The notes: generated from the sequence alone by a model not told the origin. DNA of 64,000 nt from Phycisphaerales bacterium (GCA_003597935.1 QZJT01000020.1:1-64000); one strand, 5' to 3'; numbered from the stretch's first letter, positions 44,236 to 54,245 are shown. Numbers and translations are program-made.

Positions 44236-45663
44236 ATGACCACCCATCGCCCCAAGACCGTCGGCGCCCTGAAGGAGACCGACTACCGCCCGCGCAGCGT
44301 CAAGGACGAACTCCGCCGCAACCTTATCGTGCGGATCCGCCAGAACGCGCCCATCTTCGATGGCATCATCGGCTACGACGACACCGTCATTCCCCAGATC
44401 GCCAACGCCATCCTCAGCCGGCACGATCTGCTGCTGCTGGGCCTGCGCGGGCAGGCCAAGACGCGGCTCATCCGGGCGCTGCCGCGGCTGCTGGACGAGT
44501 GGTGTCCGGTGATCGCCGGGACCGACCTGCCGGACGACCCGCTGGCGCCGCAGTTCCCGCGGCACCGCCGCATGGCGGCCGAGCAGGGGGATGAACTCGA
44601 AATCCGCTGGCTGCACCGCGACGAGCGCTTCCACGAGAAGCTCGCCACGCCCGACGTGACGGTGGCGGACCTGGTCGGCGAGATCGACCTGGTCAAGCAC
44701 GCCGAGGGGCGGTATCTGACCGACGAAGCGGTGGTACACTACGGGCTGGTGCCGCGCACCAACCGCGGCATCTTCGCGATCAACGAGCTGCCGGACCTCG
44801 CCCCGCGCATCCAGGTGGCCTTGTTCAACGCCCTGGAAGAGCGGGACATCCAGATCCGCGGCTTCCCGATCCGCCTGCCGCTGGACGTGATGATGGCGTT
44901 CACCGCCAACCCGGAGGACTACACCAACCGCGGCCGCATCGTCACGCCGCTGAAGGACCGCATCGGCTCGGTGGTGCGCACGCACTATCCGCTGCGCCCC
45001 GAGCACGCCCTCGCCATCACCCAGGGCAACGCCTGGCTGCGGCGCGAGTCGCCCGGCGGCATGACGGTCGACGTGCCGCCCTACATGTTCGAGATCATCG
45101 AGGAACTGGCGCGGCTGGCCCGCAAGAGTCCGCACGTCAACCAGCAATCGGGCGTCAGCGTGCGGGCCTCGATCGCCAACGCCGAGAACCTCGTCTCCAA
45201 TGCCGAGCGCCGGTGCCTGAAGACCGGCGAAAAGCACGTGGTACCGAGGGTCAGCGACTTGCAGCACCTGATCGCGAGTTGTCGCGGCAAGTTGGAGTTG
45301 ATCCTGGCCGAAGACGAGCGGGCGGAGGACAAGCTGATCCACGCCCTGATCGGCGAGGCGGTGAAAAACGTATTCGAGAACTACGGCGACCTGAACGAAC
45401 TGGATTCCGTCATTGAGGCGTTCGCGGGCGGCAAGACGAACGTCGAGGTGGGCGACGAGGTGACCAGCGAGGATCTGCTGGCCGCGGCCGGAAGACTCCA
45501 GGGGCTGGTCCCGGCGGCCCGCAAGCTCTGCAAGACGGCCGAACGCCCCATCGACGACCCGGCCGAACTGGCCGGGGCCGTCGAGTTCATCCTGGAGGCC
45601 CTCTTCGTCTCCAACAAGCTGAGCAAGTACGCCTATCACGGCAGGACGTTCTTCAAGCGCTGA
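44236..45663 (+). CDS. AAA+ ATPase, MoxR/magnesium-chelatase type
   Basis: 475 residues. Walker A GLRGQAKT near 69-76, Walker B-like GIFAINELPDL near 176, and the sensor FTANPEDYTNRGRIVTPLKDRIGS near 215 follow the MoxR/chelatase clade; the C-terminal lid and a helical region complete it. Such ATPases usually work with a von Willebrand factor A protein to remodel or insert metals into partners, but no VWA gene is next to it. The lack of a neighbouring partner leaves its target unknown. Its upstream region is short and lower in GC. Confidence 0.88.
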   Translation: MTTHRPKTVGALKETDYRPRSVKDELRRNLIVRIRQNAPIFDGIIGYDDTVIPQIANAILSRHDLLLLGLRGQAKTRLIRALPRLLDEWCPVIAGTDLPDDPLAPQFPRHRRMAAEQGDELEIRWLHRDERFHEKLATPDVTVADLVGEIDLVKHAEGRYLTDEAVVHYGLVPRTNRGIFAINELPDLAPRIQVALFNALEERDIQIRGFPIRLPLDVMMAFTANPEDYTNRGRIVTPLKDRIGSVVRTHYPLRPEHALAITQGNAWLRRESPGGMTVDVPPYMFEIIEELARLARKSPHVNQQSGVSVRASIANAENLVSNAERRCLKTGEKHVVPRVSDLQHLIASCRGKLELILAEDERAEDKLIHALIGEAVKNVFENYGDLNELDSVIEAFAGGKTNVEVGDEVTSEDLLAAAGRLQGLVPAARKLCKTAERPIDDPAELAGAVEFILEALFVSNKLSKYAYHGRTFFKR

Positions 45664-46040
45664 CGCTCCGAAGAAGTAGGGAGTGTGGGAGTGAGGGAGT
45701 GAGGGAAAGAGGAGGAGTGTGATCTGTCTTTCTTCCCAGACTCCGTGACTCCCTGACTCCCTGACTCCCTTATTCCCTCACTCCCCTTGCCCGATGAGGA
45801 TTGCCGCTCCAGATGGATAATGCGCGCAAAAAGGCAACAAGTTCCGCCGTCAGAGACTGACTCCTCTGTTTTCTGCCTCCTTTGTTCCGTGACTGCCTCA
45901 CTCCTTTCCAGGGCTTCGGTTGCAGCCGCAGGCCGCCTTGGAGAGTGACTGAGCAAGGAGGAGTCCGGCGTCCGACGCAAAGCGTGCGGCAGCGCAGGGC
46001 GCTGCCGGACGCGGTCCGAGGCCTGCGGACGGGACGGTGG
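45664..46040. other. gap with GACTCCCT/GGGAGTGAG direct and inverted repeats
   Basis: A run of GGGAGTGAG-type units (about 45679-45715) faces a run of GACTCCCT units (about 45748-45786) and can form a long imperfect hairpin after the ATPase gene. No gene is seen in the remaining bases up to 46040. Confidence 0.6.
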
Positions 46041-47267
46041 CTACGGCCGCCGGATCCGGGCGATCACGCCCGCGCCGGCCGGATCGGTGCCCAGCATGTA
46101 CATGTGAAACGGATCGAAAGTCAGCCCGCTCCAGACCACCGCCTCATCGGGCACTTCGAAGGATTCGAGCACCTCGCCGGTGACCGCGTTGACGCGCACC
46201 ACGGACTGGCTCGCCATCGTCACCACGCCCCACATGTCCGTCCCATCGAACGCCAGGGCGCGAAGTTCGCGGTTGAAGGGAATCGACTGGACCAGAACGT
46301 CCGGCTCGCCGTTCGTATCGACGATGGAGAACGACGCCAGGCCCGTGGACTGGAGCCGGCCGTGCAGCCACAGGCGGTCATCCACGGAGTCGTAAGCCAT
46401 CGCGCGGATCGTCTGAAAGTCGCCCAGTTCGTTCGGCGTGCTGACGGTGTCGAAGACCGTATTGAGGTCGCGGCGGAACGCGTCCGGGCTGCCGCCGCAC
46501 GCGCAGTGCGTCCAGAAGTGGTTGCCCTGGACCGTCTGCACCAGCCGTCCGGCCGTCGATCCCAGCGGCACGCCCAGCCGGTTCGTATTCAGGTCGAACC
46601 GCTCGATCAGGCCGTCCTGGGAGTTGTAGACAAGGTCGCCGTCGAAGGGCACCAGGTCGCTGAAAAAGGAGGGCGCGGGAACGTTCTCGAAGGTACGCTG
46701 GATCTCGAGCCGTCCGCAGGTCAGTTCCTGCGGCAGTGCCGACTGCCGTGAGAACCATGCGATCTGGCCCGCCTCGTCCGCGACGCCCAGGGCGCCGTGG
46801 TCCACCACCACCACCACCACGGGAAAAGTGAAAAAACGCTCGACGCCGAGCGCCAGATTGGGGTCCGCCGAGAAGTCCAGCACGAGCGTTTCGCCGTCGA
46901 AGACGTTGTAGGTCTGCACGCAGTCGCGAGTGCCCGTCTGGCCGTCGAAGAGAAAGACCCGTCCGGAGCCGTCCTCGTTGAGAATCATGGCCGTCACCTC
47001 CACGCCGGAGACGAAGGTCGTCAGCATAGCCCCTCCATCGAGCAGCCAGGTTCCAAAGATATCCGGCGAGGGCGCTTCGTGTACGCCTTGCGGCGGGAGC
47101 GGGACCGGCTCCGCTTCGGAAACGACGTCGTCCCCGAGCGGGGCAGGCGGCGTTTCCTCGCCCGCGTCGGCCGCCACCGCCACCACCGATCCGCCGCCGC
47201 TGACCGTCGGCGGCTGCAGCCCGCAGCCGCCTACCACACACGCAAACACGCCGAACATCGTCGGCAC
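46041..47267 (-). CDS. lipoprotein with beta-propeller-like repeats
   Basis: 408 residues. Lipobox VGGC at about residue 15 after a short hydrophobic stretch. Residues 20-60 are Pro/Gly-rich linker. A region near 65-165 (GTWLLDGGAMLTTFVSGVEV) looks like a beta-sandwich, and from 190 onward repeated DGDLVYNSQDGLIERFDLNT, YDSVDDRLWLHGRL and AFDGTDMWGVVTMA strands suggest an NHL/YVTN-type propeller that reports on model or sensor values. Probably surface or periplasm anchored. No enzyme motif is evident. Confidence 0.75.
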   Translation of the reverse strand: MPTMFGVFACVVGGCGLQPPTVSGGGSVVAVAADAGEETPPAPLGDDVVSEAEPVPLPPQGVHEAPSPDIFGTWLLDGGAMLTTFVSGVEVTAMILNEDGSGRVFLFDGQTGTRDCVQTYNVFDGETLVLDFSADPNLALGVERFFTFPVVVVVVDHGALGVADEAGQIAWFSRQSALPQELTCGRLEIQRTFENVPAPSFFSDLVPFDGDLVYNSQDGLIERFDLNTNRLGVPLGSTAGRLVQTVQGNHFWTHCACGGSPDAFRRDLNTVFDTVSTPNELGDFQTIRAMAYDSVDDRLWLHGRLQSTGLASFSIVDTNGEPDVLVQSIPFNRELRALAFDGTDMWGVVTMASQSVVRVNAVTGEVLESFEVPDEAVVWSGLTFDPFHMYMLGTDPAGAGVIARIRRP

Positions 47268-47724
47268 CAGGACACGTTACGCTCTGCTCATCTGAACCTA
47301 TTTCCGAACTTGTCCGTCGCGCCCTCCGGGACGGTTCCCGAATCCGGGCCGTCCGGGCAAGGCGACGTTCGGCGGTCGGGTTTCACGCGATCGCAGCAAA
47401 ACAAGCCGCCGGCGTGGTCGAATGTCGATCGGTGCGGTGCCCGTCCAGGCGGCTCCTCGGCGCGACCGCGATTCGCACCGCAGGTCGTTCAAGGGGTCGG
47501 CTCCGTCTGAGTGCCGGCGAGGCCGGGCAGGTCAGCGGAAACGCGTGTTCACGGATGAAACGCCCAGCGAAGAGCCGCTTGAGTGGCCGACGGACGTGCC
47601 ACGGCCACGTGCGCAGCCCCATGGGAACCTGGCGCCCACGTCCGGCGACGCGACCGGGAGACTCCGAACAAATACCGGCCAGCGCCTGGCCACGGTCGTC
47701 GGACCGCGGTATGATGGCCGCGTG
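47268..47724. other. gap upstream of the restriction-modification locus
   Basis: 457 bases without a supported gene. A -10-like TATGAT at 47710-47715 lies ten bases before the methyltransferase ATG (47725), so the mRNA may be nearly leaderless; the -35 (TGGCCA at 47687) is weak. Confidence 0.45.
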
Positions 47725-48174
47725 ATGCGACAGGAGGCCAGGACACTCTTCGGGAATCCGTCGGCGGATGGGCGGCGCCAAGCAGAGGCGACGCGCATCC
47801 CCGAGCCCCGCCCGTACGCCGGACCGCCCACGCTGCACGTCCTGAGCCTTGGCGACGCGCGGGAACTCGACTGGATTGCGGACGAGTCGGTCCATCTGGT
47901 CGTGACTTCGCCACCCTATTTCAACCTGAAGAAGTACAACACGCATGAAGCCCAGTTGGGTGACGTGCAGGACTATTCGGCGTTCCACGACGAACTCGAC
48001 AAGGTGTGGCGGCACTGTTTTCGCGTGCTGGTCTCGGGGGGTCGTCTCGTCTGCAATGTCGGAGACGTGTGTGTCGCGCGGCGCGCCAACAAGGGGCGGC
48101 ACGTGGAGCGGCCGCTCCAGGCTGACGACCGTCGGTTACGACGCTGGTATGGAGGAGTCGCATGCTCGCGATAG
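47725..48174 (+). pseudogene. truncated DNA methyltransferase, beta class (m4C/m6A)
   Basis: 149 residues from the ATG at 47725. It contains the catalytic motif TSPPYFNLKKY (motif IV), the LDKVWRHCFRVLVSGGRLVCNVGD segment that normally follows, and RRANKGRHVERPLQAD, then stops at 48174. In this class the target-recognition domain and the SAM-binding motif (DPFxGxGTT) lie C-terminal, and both are missing, so the protein cannot be a complete enzyme. The end overlaps the start of the next methyltransferase by 13 bases. The missing part probably was lost by deletion, since the region beyond is occupied by another gene. Confidence 0.75.
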
Positions 48175-49637
48175 CGCGTGCGCCAGCGCGATCGGCGAAG
48201 GCAGTCGGGGCTTATTATACGCCGGAGCCCGTTGTGCGCTCCCTCGTGTCATGGGCCGTCCACCGACAGACCGATCGCATGCTCGACCCGGCTTGTGGAG
48301 ACGGCCGATTCCTCGTTTGCCACGCGAACAGCGTCGGCGTCGAGCAGGATCCAGACGCTTGTACCACCGTCTACGCCCGCACTCACGGCCGTCTCATTCA
48401 CCAGGGAGAGTTCTTCTCCTGGGCAGAACGGACCCAGGAGCGATTCGACTGCGCCGCGGGCAATCCACCCTTCATCCGGTACCAACGTTTCAGCGGTGCA
48501 ACACGTGATGCCGCGCTGCGGCTGTGCCGACGACACGGCGCCGCCTTCTCGGCTTTGACGTCGTCCTGGGGGCCGTTCCTTGTTGCCACGGCAGCGCTGC
48601 TTAGGCGGGGCGGACGTATGGCATTCGTCGTTCCCGCCGAAATCGGCCATGCGCCGTACGCGGCACCGTTGCTCGAGTTCATGATGAATTCGTTTGCCGG
48701 CGTACAGTTGGTCGCGATTCGCGAAAAGTTTTTTTCTGAACTCTCTGAAGACTGTTGGCTGCTATACGCACAGGGGTTCGGGGAACAGTGCGACGGAATC
48801 AGCCTGTCGCTGACGGACAGGTTCGACCCTTGCACGAAACCGCCGGCCGCAACGCTCGTTGCTACGCGATCGGACCTGGAGAAGTGGAGTGGGCGTGTTC
48901 GGCCATTCTTGTTGCCGTCTACAGCTCGTGAAGCCTACCGGCACATCGCGGATTCCCAGCACTCAATCCGGCTGGGCGACGTGGCGCGCGTCAGGATTGG
49001 GTACGTCACTGGGGCGAACGACTTCTTTCATCTGCGGCCGTCCCAGGCCCGTCGTCTCCAGATTCCGCGGCGCCTGCTCCATCCGGCGGTCCGAAACGGG
49101 AAGTGCCTCGCGGGTCGTAGTGTTGACACTCATCGGGTCCGCGCGTGGATGGAAGCCGATGAGCCGATCTTACTGCTCCGGCTACGAGACGCCACCAAAC
49201 TGCCGGAAGCGGTGCGAGATTATCTCGATACGGAGCAGGGACAGCAGGCCCGGCAAACCTACAAATGCCGCAACCGCAAGCCGTGGTACGTCGTTCCGGA
49301 CGTCACCGTACCGGACGGTTTTCTCTCATACATGAGCGGCGAAGGACCCAGGCTGGTCGAAAACGCAGCCGGATGTGTGTGCACCAATTCTGTGCATGCG
49401 CTCCGGCTGACCAACGGGATGGCGATGTCCCGCCTGGTGGAATTGTGGGCAACACCGTTGACGAGACTCTCCTGCGAAATAGAAGGACACCCCCTCGGAG
49501 GAGGCATGCTCAAGGTCGAGCCACGCGAAGCCGCGCGAATTGTCCTCGCGGACCGTGCGAGAGATACGGCCTGGCAGCGAGAGATATTCTGTGATGCGCT
49601 GACAACCATGAAACGCTGGAGGCACTATGGCGGTTGA
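48162..49637 (+). CDS. N6-adenine DNA methyltransferase (Eco57I-like)
   Basis: 491 residues. GAYYTPEPVVRSLVSWAV near 16 and LDPACGDGRFLV near 41 (motif I) bind SAM; GNPPFIRYQRF near 97 is the catalytic NPPF (motif IV). The C-terminal ~250 residues include IRLGDVARVRIGYVTGANDFF and LRDATKLPEAVRDYLDTEQGQQARQTYKCRNRKPWYVVP, the target-recognition layout of type II N6-methylases. It overlaps both neighbours by 11-13 bases, forming one operon with the truncated methylase and the putative endonuclease. It appears intact and should methylate adenine in the site cut by its partner. Confidence 0.92.
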   Translation: MLAIARAPARSAKAVGAYYTPEPVVRSLVSWAVHRQTDRMLDPACGDGRFLVCHANSVGVEQDPDACTTVYARTHGRLIHQGEFFSWAERTQERFDCAAGNPPFIRYQRFSGATRDAALRLCRRHGAAFSALTSSWGPFLVATAALLRRGGRMAFVVPAEIGHAPYAAPLLEFMMNSFAGVQLVAIREKFFSELSEDCWLLYAQGFGEQCDGISLSLTDRFDPCTKPPAATLVATRSDLEKWSGRVRPFLLPSTAREAYRHIADSQHSIRLGDVARVRIGYVTGANDFFHLRPSQARRLQIPRRLLHPAVRNGKCLAGRSVDTHRVRAWMEADEPILLLRLRDATKLPEAVRDYLDTEQGQQARQTYKCRNRKPWYVVPDVTVPDGFLSYMSGEGPRLVENAAGCVCTNSVHALRLTNGMAMSRLVELWATPLTRLSCEIEGHPLGGGMLKVEPREAARIVLADRARDTAWQREIFCDALTTMKRWRHYGG

Positions 49638-50481
49638 GACGCAGGCTTGCCGATGGATCACGCTGCACGAAGCCCTCGCGGTGTTCGCGCTGAACCCGTC
49701 GGGCCACCAGGGGCAAGGCCATATCCGGCCGCTCCACCACTACGTCGCGTCCCGCCTCGTCGTGGAAGGCGGTTTCGAGCCGGACGAAATAACCCCGCGT
49801 CCGCCGTTTCGCGTCGTAACGCAAGGCGGAAAACGCCTGCTGAATTACGACCCTGCGACCGGCGGAACCGGTGAGCGCACGGTTCTGGGTGGTCTGCGGA
49901 CCAAGGCCATCGACGTGGTGGTGACGAAGGAGGGCGTCAGGCCGGTGCTCGCCGTCTCGATGAAGGGATCGCTGAGTGCCTTCCGCAACCTGACCAACCG
50001 AATGGAGGAGGCGATCGGCGACTGCACAAACGTCCACATCGCGTATCCTGCGCTTGTTTATGGCTTCTTTCACGTGCTTAGGGCGTCAAAGGTCGGCGCT
50101 GGCGTTCGCGCGTCAGACGCCTGCGTGCTGGCCGACGGCGCGATCGCAGAGCCCATCACTCGATACCACGACGTCCTCACGCGTCTGGAGGATCGGATAG
50201 ATCTGCGAAATGAAGTGACAAAGTACGAGGCCGTTTCACTTATCCTGGTCAACCCTGAGCCTCCCGCGCCGGGGTCACTACATCCTGGGTTCCCACCGGC
50301 GGAGTCTGCGCTTGCGCTCTCGAGATTCTTTCCGAGCATGTATCGGGCGTATGACCTTCGTTTTGTCTACCCAGCGCCCAGCATCGCTTCGCTTACGAGG
50401 CGTCAGGTCTGGGACGAGGCGTCGCCAGCATTCGTAGACGCTCCGGTCCTTGATTACGCACCACGTGTAGGGCCGACATGA
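49627..50481 (+). CDS. putative type II restriction endonuclease
   Basis: 284 residues. A nuclease-like core is KAIDVVVTKEGVRPVLAVSMKG near 97-118: an acidic residue, ~14 residues, then SxK, the layout of PD-(D/E)XK enzymes with Ser instead of an acidic residue. A GHQGQGHIRPLHHYVASRLVVEGGF start is typical of small restriction enzymes linked to N6-methylases. It overlaps the methylase gene by 11 bases, and gene order supports an R-M role. No family name can be assigned with certainty. Confidence 0.7.
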   Translation: MAVETQACRWITLHEALAVFALNPSGHQGQGHIRPLHHYVASRLVVEGGFEPDEITPRPPFRVVTQGGKRLLNYDPATGGTGERTVLGGLRTKAIDVVVTKEGVRPVLAVSMKGSLSAFRNLTNRMEEAIGDCTNVHIAYPALVYGFFHVLRASKVGAGVRASDACVLADGAIAEPITRYHDVLTRLEDRIDLRNEVTKYEAVSLILVNPEPPAPGSLHPGFPPAESALALSRFFPSMYRAYDLRFVYPAPSIASLTRRQVWDEASPAFVDAPVLDYAPRVGPT

Positions 50482-50565
50482 CGCACACGGCGGTGCGGCG
50501 TCTGCGGGAGCTGAAGCGCGGCTCGCTGCAGATGAGGACTCGCCGCATTCCGCAGCGCGCACGCG

Positions 50566-53500
50566 TCAGACCCGCGCCAGCGCAATCTCCAACCGACTCC
50601 CCTCGATCGTGACCGTGCTCGTCGCGACTTCCTGCGCCGATGCCGCGGGCAGCGTGTCGCCCAACGCCACTGCCAGCGTCTCCGCCACGATGTGCTCCCG
50701 GTTGGCGTCGATGGCGGCGCGGAGTTCGGCGGAATCGGTGTGCAGCCAGAGCTTGATCCGGTCCGCGATGTCCAGGCCGGCGTCTTTGCGGAGGTTCTGG
50801 ACGTTGCGGATGACGTCGCGGGCGAGGCCCTCGTGCCTGAGGGCCTCGGTCACACGCCGGTCGGCGAGCACGGTGGTGGGCCCGTCGTCGGCGCCGGCCC
50901 AGGCCGCCCCCCACGATTTGCGCACTTTGACGTACTCCTGCACGACCTCGAAATGTAGATTGTCGTCCGCGACGGTATAGGCCTCGCCCGCAGCGAGCGC
51001 GGCGGCGAGCCGTTTCCCGTCGGCGGATTCGATGGCGGCGCGGGCGGCCGCGGTCTGCTTGCCGAACTTGGCGCCCAGCGCCTTCATATTGGGTTCGACA
51101 CTAACCTGCATGATGTCGTCCACGCTGTCGCGGGTCGACACCTTCTTGACGTTCAGTTCTTCGAGAAAGTGCTCCTCGAACATCACGACGGCCTGCCGCT
51201 CGACGTCATTGCCGGGCACGATCACCACCTCGGCCAGCGGCTGGCGGACCTTCAGGTTCGAGTTCTTGCGGGCCGCGCGACCGAGCGAGACCAGCCGGAT
51301 CGTCGCGGCCACCGCGTCCGACAATGCGTTGTCGATCAGCGCATCATCAGCCTGCGGGATGTGGACGTGGTGGACGCTTGCGGGGACGGCGGGTCGCGCC
51401 AAAGCCGGTGAATCCGCGCGGGCTGAAGCCCGCGGCTCGCTGGTGGTGGCGGGCCGAGCCAAAGCCGGGGAGTCCGCGCGGGCTGAAGCCCGCGGCTCGC
51501 CGGCGGCGCCTGACGGCACAGCATCACCTGACGCCCCCAAACTCGGCCGCACCACCAGATGCTGATAGATCTCCTCCGTAAGAAACGGCATGATCGGCGC
51601 GATCACCCGGTTGAACGTCGTCAACACCTCATACAACGTCGAGTATGCTGCTCGCTTGTCCGCCGGCCAGCCCTCTCCATAGAACCGCCGCCGCGAGCGC
51701 CGCACGTACCACGTGGAAAAGTTCTCAATGAACTTGCGGGCGTCCTGGCAGAAGCGCGGCAGGTTGAAGCTGCTGTAGGACTCATGCGCCTCGCGGATCA
51801 GCTTGTGCAGATCGGATAGTATCCATCGGTCCAGCAGCGAGCGCTCCTCCGCCGTCGCGACGTGAACGTGCGGGTCGAACCCGTCCACGCGGGCGAGGTT
51901 GCAGAAGAAGGCGTAGATGTTCCACAGCGGCAGGATCACCTGCCGCCGCGTCTCGTCGGCCGGTCCGGACGTCACGCGGCAGAGCGGTTCACCGTCGACG
52001 GTGCGGTCGATCACCTGGCCGTCCCCGCAGTCGATGGCGATCTTCTCCTCCGGATGCCGCATACCGAAGGGCAGGTCGATCGTCGGGATCTGCTGGCAGT
52101 ACATCCAGCGCATGACGTCCACGCCGATCTGCTCGGCCGCCTCCTCGAACCAGATGGCGGTGCCGTCCGACTTGTGCATCGCCTGCCGCTCTTCGTTGAG
52201 CACCAGGGCGTGGCCCAGCAGCGTGCGGAACGGCGGACGCGGATTCTCCTTGCCCAGTTCCATCATGGTGGACATGGCCAGAATGGAATAGAACCAGTTG
52301 CGGAACTGGCCGGGGAAGCACTCCGTGATGAGGTCCGCCGGGATCCATTTTTCCCAGTATTCGCGGTTGGCGTTATAATGGGTGGTCGAATAGGCCACGA
52401 TCCCCGCGTCCAGCCACGGATTGCCCACGTCAGGAATGCGCGAAACCTCGTTGTTGCCGCATTTCTCACATTTAATCTTCACCGCGTCCACGTACGGCCG
52501 GTGCGGCGTGTGTCCGTCGAACTGTTCCCAGCCGGAAACGACCCGCTTGCACAGTTCTTCGCGGCTGCCGATCACGTCGAAATGGCCGCAATGATGGCAT
52601 TCCCAGATCGGCAGCGCCAGCCCCCAGTAACGTTTCTTCGAGATCATCCAGTCGCGCATGGTGGTCAGCCAGTCCAGCTCGCGCTCCAGCCCGCGCATCG
52701 CCGGCGGCAGCCAGGTCACCTGTTGCGCGACCTTCTTGATCTGGTCGCGCCAGGCCATCGAGATGTACCACTCGTCCACCAGCCGGAATACCAGCGGGTC
52801 GCCCGTCCGCCAGCAATGCGGATAGACGTGCGGGTACTTTTCCGCGGCGACCAGCAGGCCCTTCTCCTTGAGCTGTGCGATGACCGCCTCCGCCGTGGAC
52901 TCGTCGGCGGCCCTCATACCGGTCAGCGAACCGAACCCCTCGACGAACCGCCCCTCGTCGTCGAGCGGGGCGATCGCCGGCAGCTTGAACTGCTCGCCCC
53001 ACACGTGGTCGACGTCGCCGCAGCCCGGCGCGGAGTGAACGATCCCCGTCCCCTCGCCGGCCACCACGTAGGGCTCGCCTTTAGGATCCGTGCCCGGGTC
53101 GAACACGACATGCGCGTCCCGCCCGCAGGGCCAGTCGCGCTGCTCGGCCGGGATGATGTCCAGCGGCTCCGCGAATCCGCCCTTGTGCTGCTGCGCCGGC
53201 AGGTCGTCGAACGGTCCGTCGTAGGTCCAGCCGACCATGTCGCTGCCGGACAGCGTCCCCAGCACGTCGTACCCCCCGTGCTCGGTGAATATCTGATGGA
53301 TCGTCTTGAGCTTCGGCACGCCCTTCGGCCACGGCGACGAGCCGAAGCCTTCCTTGTACTCCTTCGTCAGCCGCTGGAAGTTCAGGTTCTCCTTGGCCAG
53401 GTAGTACACCGCCCCGTCGCGCTTCGCCCGGATCCGGACGTACTCCAGGTTCCCCCCTACGGCCGCGCCGGTGTTGCCCGGCAGCGTCCATGGCGTGGTC

Positions 53501-54174
53501 GTCCAAATGAGCAGGTACTCGTTGTCCCGCCCGCGGATCGGGAACCGCACGAACACCGACGTGTGCGTCACCAGCCTCCGCCCCTCGGCGATCTCCATGT
53601 GCGAGTAGGCGCACCCCGCCCGCCCGGACCAGGGCATCACGTCGGTGCCCTTGTAAAGGTAGCCCGACTGGTGGCACTTCTTGAGGAAGGACCAGATGGT
53701 GTAGTTGTTCTCGTCGGACATGGTGAAGTAGGAGTTGTCCCAGTCCATCCACTGCCCGAGCCGCTTAGACTGCTCGGTCTGCACGGCTGCGTACTTGCGG
53801 ACGCGGGCCTTGCACGCCTCCGTGAACTTGTCCAGCCCGGCCCGCTCGATGTCCGCCTTGGTCGAGATCCCCAGTTCGCGCTCGACCTCGACCTCCACCC
53901 ACAGCCCCTGGCAGTCGAACCCGTTCTGGTAGCGCTGGTCGCGCCCCAGCCCCGCGAAGTAGCGCTGGAACACGTCCTTGTACGTCCGCCCCCAGGCGTG
54001 GTGGACGCCCATCGGGTTGTTGGCGGTGATCGGCCCGTCCAGGAACGACCACGTCGGCTTGCCCGCGTTGATCCGGCGCAGCGTGTCGAACGCCCGCGAC
54101 CGGTCCCAGAACTTCAGGATCTTCCGCTCCAGCGCGGGGAAATCGACCTTGGGATCGACCTTGTCAAACGGCAT
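50566..54174 (-). CDS. ileS: isoleucine-tRNA ligase
   Basis: 1202 residues; charges tRNA-Ile with isoleucine. The class I motif is PMGVHHAWG (HIGH-type) near 54-62, the editing domain lies about 200-400, and the KMSKS loop is the variant AMHKSDG near 663, known in some bacterial IleRS. Anticodon-binding sequence (ADKRAAYSTLYEVLTTFNRVIAPIMPFLTEEIYQHL, read in part) is normal. Residues ~889-928 are encoded by two 60-bp repeat units (51391-51510) in a variable loop before the SVHH strand, repeating EPRASARADSPALARPA. Length is otherwise typical. A family B hairpin (54246-54273) lies 72 bases upstream of the start. Confidence 0.96.
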   Translation of the reverse strand: MPFDKVDPKVDFPALERKILKFWDRSRAFDTLRRINAGKPTWSFLDGPITANNPMGVHHAWGRTYKDVFQRYFAGLGRDQRYQNGFDCQGLWVEVEVERELGISTKADIERAGLDKFTEACKARVRKYAAVQTEQSKRLGQWMDWDNSYFTMSDENNYTIWSFLKKCHQSGYLYKGTDVMPWSGRAGCAYSHMEIAEGRRLVTHTSVFVRFPIRGRDNEYLLIWTTTPWTLPGNTGAAVGGNLEYVRIRAKRDGAVYYLAKENLNFQRLTKEYKEGFGSSPWPKGVPKLKTIHQIFTEHGGYDVLGTLSGSDMVGWTYDGPFDDLPAQQHKGGFAEPLDIIPAEQRDWPCGRDAHVVFDPGTDPKGEPYVVAGEGTGIVHSAPGCGDVDHVWGEQFKLPAIAPLDDEGRFVEGFGSLTGMRAADESTAEAVIAQLKEKGLLVAAEKYPHVYPHCWRTGDPLVFRLVDEWYISMAWRDQIKKVAQQVTWLPPAMRGLERELDWLTTMRDWMISKKRYWGLALPIWECHHCGHFDVIGSREELCKRVVSGWEQFDGHTPHRPYVDAVKIKCEKCGNNEVSRIPDVGNPWLDAGIVAYSTTHYNANREYWEKWIPADLITECFPGQFRNWFYSILAMSTMMELGKENPRPPFRTLLGHALVLNEERQAMHKSDGTAIWFEEAAEQIGVDVMRWMYCQQIPTIDLPFGMRHPEEKIAIDCGDGQVIDRTVDGEPLCRVTSGPADETRRQVILPLWNIYAFFCNLARVDGFDPHVHVATAEERSLLDRWILSDLHKLIREAHESYSSFNLPRFCQDARKFIENFSTWYVRRSRRRFYGEGWPADKRAAYSTLYEVLTTFNRVIAPIMPFLTEEIYQHLVVRPSLGASGDAVPSGAAGEPRASARADSPALARPATTSEPRASARADSPALARPAVPASVHHVHIPQADDALIDNALSDAVAATIRLVSLGRAARKNSNLKVRQPLAEVVIVPGNDVERQAVVMFEEHFLEELNVKKVSTRDSVDDIMQVSVEPNMKALGAKFGKQTAAARAAIESADGKRLAAALAAGEAYTVADDNLHFEVVQEYVKVRKSWGAAWAGADDGPTTVLADRRVTEALRHEGLARDVIRNVQNLRKDAGLDIADRIKLWLHTDSAELRAAIDANREHIVAETLAVALGDTLPAASAQEVATSTVTIEGSRLEIALARV
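51391..51510. repeat. two 60-bp direct repeats carrying family B hairpins, inside ileS
   Basis: Two copies (51391-51450 and 51451-51510), each with AAAGCCGG, a spacer and CCGCGCGGGCTGAAGCCCGC. Sixty bases are twenty codons, so the reading frame of ileS is kept. On the ileS strand each copy reads EPRASARADSPALARPA. Confidence 0.93.
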
Positions 54175-54245
54175 ATTGCTACCTCAAATGGGGCTCAGAT
54201 GGCACATAGGGCCTCGATTGGCCGCAATGCGGTCGCTTCCGAAGG

